A stretch of DNA of 37,555 bases from positions 1-37,555 of the forward strand of contig JAKAFU010000017.1 in NCBI GenBank assembly GCA_021825865.1. The letters run 5' to 3'. Each line of letters opens with the position of its first letter. Positions within the stretch are counted from its first letter, which is position 1. A program made the position numbers and the translations under genes. Of the stretch, positions 34,000 to 37,555 are shown piece by piece. The stretch comes from a bacterium. GTDB lineage: Bacteria > SZUA-79 > Acidulodesulfobacterales > Acidulodesulfobacteraceae. The notes below the pieces were generated by a model. The model saw nothing but the letters and a program-made list of their open reading frames with translations. It searched no databases and had not been told where the DNA came from.

Positions 34000-35433
34000 A
34001 TGGATATTCAAACGGTTAAGACTGTAACGGCCGACGTGCTTATCATAGGCGGAGGGCCGGCTGGAATGATGACCGGAATAACCGCCGTACAGTTCTTGCC
34101 CGATAAAAAAGTTCTTGTGGTTAGAAGGGAATTCGACGCCGTAATTCCTTGCGGAATTCCGTATATTTTCGGCACGCTTCATGGAACCGACGAAGACATG
34201 GCCGGAAGACTCCCTTTAGTTGCAGCCGGCGGCGAACTGTTAATCGGGAATATTATAGATATAAACGTAAAAAGCCGCACGGCTTATATGGAAACAATAC
34301 CGTCAGACAGTCCTTTTGAAAACAAACCGAATAAACTAGAAAATTCAAAAGAAGTTACCGAAATTAAATTCGATAGGCTCGTTTTGGCGATGGGAGGAGA
34401 AAATTTTATTCCAAATATAAAAGGCACCGGGCTTAATGGCGTTTTTACTATACAAAAAGATTATAACTATTTGGAAAGATTATTTAACGACCTTATCCCT
34501 AAAGTTAAAAGGCTTGCGATTATAGGCGGCGGATTTATAGGTGTGGAGTTTGCCGACGAAATTAGGAAATTAGGCATAGAAGTGCATATAATAGAAACGC
34601 TTCCTAATCTTCTTCAGGTTTCGTTCGATAAAAACGTGTGCGTCAGAATCGAAGAAATATTGAAATCAAGGGAAGTTAAAATACACACAAACTCTCAGGT
34701 TCAAGAAATTTTGTCCGACGTATCCGGCAAAAACGTAAAAGGACTCGCAATAAAAGATAAAGACGATATTGAAGTCGATGCCGTATTGATTGCCATAGGA
34801 GTAAGGCCTAACGTGAAACTTGCCGAAAAAATGGGATTAACACTTTCAAGGTCGGGGGGAGTCTGGGTCGATGCATTTCAGAGAACTCGTGAAGATAATA
34901 AAATATTTGCGGTGGGAGACTGTGCTCATAAGCAGGATTTTTTTACCAGAAAGGCAAATCATTCCATGATTGCTTCCGCGGCGGCGGCGGAAGGCAGGAT
35001 AGCGGGAATGAACTTGTTTAATCTGCGCTTATCCCGATATAATGCGGGGTCGGTATCGGTTTACTCAAGCGAAATCGACGGACTTGCTTTCGGTGTGGCA
35101 GGCTTGACGGAAGCTCAGGCCGTTGCCGAAGGGTTCAACATACTTATAGGAGAATCGAGACTTCCCGACCACCATCCGGCTTCGATGCCGGGTACCGTCG
35201 AAATATATTGCCGTTTAATATTTTCAAAAGATTCTTTGCAGCTGCTCGGAGGTCAAATTACGGGCGGTTCTACCACGGGAGAATTAGTCAATACGATAGG
35301 TCTCGCTATTCAGATGCATGCAACTGCTACGGACATAGCCACGATGCAATTCGGAAGCCAGCCGAGGCTGACTCCCTCCCTTCATCCTATGGTGGCGGCA
35401 ACCGGAGACGCTTTAAAGAACGATATAGTTTAA
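34000..35433 (+). CDS. FAD/NAD(P)-dependent oxidoreductase (CoA-disulfide reductase/NADH oxidase family)
   Basis: A cytoplasmic flavoprotein with the pyridine nucleotide-disulfide oxidoreductase fold. FAD-binding GGGPAG is at 17-22. A single redox Cys, C51, is in VIPCGIPYIFG, matching the active Cys of CoA-disulfide reductases, NADH oxidases and polysulfide reductases rather than a CxxxxC pair. NAD(P) binding is at about 172-187 (LAIIGGGFIGVEFADE), and the second FAD motif is IFAVGDCAH near 305. A C-terminal dimer domain ends HPMVAATGDALK. Length 477. Codons appear more GC-rich than in neighbours, suggesting transfer or stronger expression. It may reduce disulfides, persulfides or oxygen; sequence does not decide. 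Confidence 0.85.
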   Translation: MDIQTVKTVTADVLIIGGGPAGMMTGITAVQFLPDKKVLVVRREFDAVIPCGIPYIFGTLHGTDEDMAGRLPLVAAGGELLIGNIIDINVKSRTAYMETIPSDSPFENKPNKLENSKEVTEIKFDRLVLAMGGENFIPNIKGTGLNGVFTIQKDYNYLERLFNDLIPKVKRLAIIGGGFIGVEFADEIRKLGIEVHIIETLPNLLQVSFDKNVCVRIEEILKSREVKIHTNSQVQEILSDVSGKNVKGLAIKDKDDIEVDAVLIAIGVRPNVKLAEKMGLTLSRSGGVWVDAFQRTREDNKIFAVGDCAHKQDFFTRKANHSMIASAAAAEGRIAGMNLFNLRLSRYNAGSVSVYSSEIDGLAFGVAGLTEAQAVAEGFNILIGESRLPDHHPASMPGTVEIYCRLIFSKDSLQLLGGQITGGSTTGELVNTIGLAIQMHATATDIATMQFGSQPRLTPSLHPMVAATGDALKNDIV

Positions 35434-35632
35434 TTTTGATTTGAGTATCTCGCGATTGTCTTCTATTTAATTCGCAGGTTTCATTTGGATATTACCCAAA
35501 TCTCGATTTAGAATTGTATAATATACTAAACAATAATAAGGGTCAACTGCGAGATAAGTGTCTAATTAAAAACGTAATCGCTGTCCAGTAATTTCCGTAA
35601 AGAGTGTTCAGTAAGAACGGAATATACACCTT

Positions 35633-36036
35633 ATGGCAAAAAGTTATATAATTTCCAAATTCGGAGATAAATATTTTGAAAATTGCATCTATAAAAATAA
35701 GGACGGTTCCAAAGACGCTCACGAAGCAATTAGACCGGCAGACGTCAATAAATCTATTAACGGCTTATCCGAAGACGAGGAACAAAGTTTAGAATTTAAT
35801 CTTAAACTGTTTTATAGCGTCTTTTATAGCGTCTCAGATGTCTTCCGCCATGTACGACCAGACGGTTATTACGGTTAAAGTCGGCTGCGTATATATAGAG
35901 GGAGCCCATGCAAGCGTAATGAAATTTAAAGGATACAAACCCGTTTGCAACGACAAAGAAAAAGACGACAAAAACCATATTGGCGGGTATCGAAAAAGGG
36001 GACGTCAACGTGTTAAGCGTGAACGTTAAGGATTAA
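35633..36036 (+). pseudogene. topA: DNA topoisomerase I remnant, split over three frames
   Basis: A decayed internal piece of type IA topoisomerase. Frame 1 (35633 to about 35815) gives AKSYIISKFGDKY and the signature DAHEAIRPADVN. Frame 2 (about 35823-35970) continues with FIASQMSSAMYDQT and SVMKFKGYKPV. Frame 3 (about 35974-36036) gives ILAGIEKGDVNVLSVNVKD and a stop. These follow each other in the order found in intact TopA, so at least two frameshifts occurred. A 12-base tandem duplication (35810-35833) lies at the first shift. The N-terminal toprim domain, active-site Tyr region and C-terminal domains are missing. A weak trace of the RTDS motif (VRTEYT) may lie just upstream. The end overlaps the next gene by 11 bases. 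Confidence 0.85.
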
Positions 36037-36547
36037 AAAACGAAGCCGCCCGCGCAATTTCTTTTAATTCATTAATCCTTATAACAGCCTCCCCTCTCAA
36101 TGGAAAATGCATGACATAGAATTTTGTTTCGCCGATAGATTCTTTTTGCCAACCAAATGTAAAATCTTTTGAATTTATATATTTTTCATAAGTTATTTTG
36201 CCGATAAAACAGACTACTTTAGGCTTCTCCTCTTTTATTATTGAACAAATCTTTTTACGTCCCGGTAATTCTTCGCCGGTATGAATTTTAGAAACATCAC
36301 GGGTAGGTCTGTTAATAATATTTATAAATCCCAATTTATAGAATTTATTAAACTTAGTGTTGTATAATAATCTTAATGAGTCGTCGTCCTTAAGTTCATT
36401 CCTTTTTTCCCCGATAATCCCGGCATCGGAAAGAAGATACCAAAACATTTTATTATTAGAAAACGGTACGCCTTTATCGTATGACCCAAAATGCGGATTG
36501 ATGCCTACGAAAAGTATTTGCGGTTTTTTGTATTGATAATGAATCAT
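36026..36547 (-). CDS. Mug/TDG-like uracil-DNA glycosylase family protein
   Basis: A DNA repair enzyme of the uracil-DNA glycosylase superfamily. LFVGINPHFGS at 12-22 is the family 2 (Mug/TDG) motif, with N17 as the catalytic Asn. FSNNKMFWYLLSDAGI follows, as do INIINRPTRDVSK and a VVCFIGKITYEKY strand. The second active loop, near HFPLRGEAVIRI (147-158), is not the usual NPSG form, so this is a divergent member. Length is 173. Such enzymes remove uracil or other deaminated bases from mismatches. Convergent with the topA remnant. No Shine-Dalgarno is seen. Confidence 0.75.
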   Translation of the reverse strand: MIHYQYKKPQILFVGINPHFGSYDKGVPFSNNKMFWYLLSDAGIIGEKRNELKDDDSLRLLYNTKFNKFYKLGFINIINRPTRDVSKIHTGEELPGRKKICSIIKEEKPKVVCFIGKITYEKYINSKDFTFGWQKESIGETKFYVMHFPLRGEAVIRINELKEIARAASFFNP

Positions 36548-36761
36548 ATTGCCATAAATAATGCGGAGAAATGTTCAATAATTAATTTAATTTAATTATT
36601 ATAATAAATATATTCAAACAAATCATTAAAAAAGCTTATTATAATGTCTGCAAGAATGAATTAATAATATTCGTTATATATAAATATTGACGTTAAAACC
36701 AAAATTTTAGATTTTATTATTTGGAAATTCTTTTTCTTTAATGATTTTAAATGTTAAAATT
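36548..36761. other. Gene-free stretch beside the HEPN remnant
   Basis: AT-rich, no gene or clear structure seen. Together with the HEPN remnant and 37002-37337 it makes 790 bases without an intact gene. Confidence 0.5.
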
Positions 36762-37001
36762 TCAATTTGATTTATAAAGTTTTTCAGCTTTATCAAGCCA
36801 TTCTTTTACTTCTTCATTAACGAACTTATATACTTTATAATCTCATTCCTGCCGTTTGTCAAATATTTCAACGTAAAAATCCTTTAATTCTCTGCTAGCT
36901 AAACCTTTATTTGCAATTTCTCTATTAAAATTAGACAACATTCCAGAGTACTTTGATGTCGATAATTCAAATAAGTGTTTATTGCATAATATAATTACCA
37001 A
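36762..37001 (-). pseudogene. HEPN-domain remnant with in-frame stop
   Basis: Translating the minus strand gives KYSGMLSNFNREIANKG, then SRELKDFYVEIFDKRQE, a TGA stop at 36843-36845, then DYKVYKFVNEEVKEWLDKAE and a final stop. This is the C-terminal half of a HEPN-domain protein (PF05168 type), where RQxxDY is a strongly conserved spot; a Gly codon GGA mutated to TGA would explain the break. The N-terminal half and any MNT nucleotidyltransferase partner are missing. These proteins are usually found as toxin-antitoxin or stress modules. It is short and not functional as read. Confidence 0.6.
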
Positions 37002-37337
37002 TTATTGCAAACAAAATTACCTAATTTTGCAATGTTGGTTTCCCAAAAATTGCTATTAATAAAATTGCATACTTTTGACAGTTAACAAAGACATTTTTGC
37101 TATTTTAATTCGGGCAAAAATATCCCTTGATATTCAATATGAGATTTATTATCCTTTTTAAATTTTAAAAAAAAGAGATTTGAAGTCGCGAAAACATATA
37201 CGACATAAGAAAGCTTTACTAAGATAAAACCTTATACAAAGCTCTTACAAAAGAGATAGGCTAAATGATATACTTTAAGTGTCCGACAGAAAAAGACGAG
37301 ATATTTCAAATTATAACTTGCAGGAATAATTAATTTA
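37002..37337. other. 336-base gap before the methyltransferase end
   Basis: No gene seen. A 22-codon frame (37268-37336 region, plus) overlaps the second copy of the 23-base repeat; it is too short to call. Confidence 0.4.
37288..37310 (+). repeat. 23-base dispersed repeat, copy 2
   Basis: AGAAAAAGACG, variable base, GATATTTCAAA; 22 of 23 identical to 31490-31512. It lies 28 bases beyond the stop of the methyltransferase gene. Confidence 0.6.
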
Positions 37338-37555
37338 TTAGTTAAAATTGCAGTTTTTACGTTTTATAAACCCTGCATCTTTCAGCCATGCAAAATGTTC
37401 GCTGAGAGTAACGGGCGTGTCTTTTTGCATATGTTTTGAATACCAAAATTCCGGGTCTTCTCCGCTTGATTTGATAAATCTCTTCCAGAGCTCATATTGC
37501 TGCGTTCTTACGTCTTCGTCTTCATCGATTATAATATCGCGGGATATAAACATCC
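37338..37555 (-). CDS. SAM-dependent methyltransferase, C-terminal part (gene runs off the window)
   Basis: The frame is open to the right edge, so the gene starts outside. MFISRDIIIDEDED, then WYSKHMQKDTPVTLSEHFAWLKDAGF, is the typical end of a class I SAM-dependent methyltransferase: a strand after a missing PGG motif, a helix, and the domain for the last beta hairpin. The protein ends GFIKRKNCNFN, shorter than usual, lacking the final strand. It may be truncated or frameshifted near the repeat that follows. Substrate unknown. Confidence 0.6.
   Translation of the reverse strand, partial: MFISRDIIIDEDEDVRTQQYELWKRFIKSSGEDPEFWYSKHMQKDTPVTLSEHFAWLKDAGFIKRKNCNFN

Overview
The window is a strongly AT-rich piece of a Gram-negative bacterial chromosome. 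The outer membrane is shown by an Omp85/TamB pair, a TolC-type lipoprotein and an RND efflux pump. Corrin synthesis is of the anaerobic, cobalt-early type (CbiD, CbiG, fused CbiET), and type IV pilus assembly genes are present. This fits an anaerobic deltaproteobacterium-like lineage, but that is inference: the window has no rRNA or other strong taxonomic marker.

Layout. (1) 1-3730, plus strand: the 3' end of aroD, then a PilB/GspE-type assembly ATPase and a PilC/GspF platform protein. (2) 3769-4701, minus: a UDP-glucuronate decarboxylase. (3) 4966-12016, minus: an anaerobic cobalamin cluster read cbiD, cbiET, cbiL, cbiF, cbiG, cbiH, with several overlapping gene ends and Cys-rich lineage-specific segments in three of the proteins. 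No cobalamin riboswitch was found in front of it. (4) 12250-19956, minus: a 1488-residue TamB followed by an Omp85 protein with about seven POTRA domains. (5) 20316-25149: tusA, a second PilB-type ATPase, an alpha/beta hydrolase and two related phosphoribosyltransferases. The last two converge on an intergenic region with three hairpins. (6) 25501-33495: a tripartite RND efflux system (adaptor and pump on minus, outer-membrane factor divergent on plus, with a clear sigma70 promoter carrying an inverted repeat in its spacer), a DUF3617 protein and a Sel1-repeat protein. This block lies between two 85-bp direct repeats. (7) 33496-37555: an accessory, decaying area. It has a flavin disulfide-reductase-family enzyme, a topoisomerase I remnant broken over three frames, a Mug/TDG-type DNA glycosylase, a HEPN-domain remnant with an in-frame stop, and the end of a methyltransferase gene that continues past the window.

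How the parts fit. The pilB/pilC genes and the second ATPase probably drive pilus or pseudopilus assembly. The cbi genes carry out the middle of corrin ring synthesis; chelatase, CbiC, CbiJ and later steps are not here. TamB and the Omp85 protein should cooperate in envelope assembly. The efflux genes form one functional unit under a shared divergent control region. The most interesting signals are the Cys-rich insertions in the Cbi enzymes, the repeat-flanked efflux block, the structured region at 24229-24411, and the two newly recognised gene remnants (topA and HEPN) near the right end.
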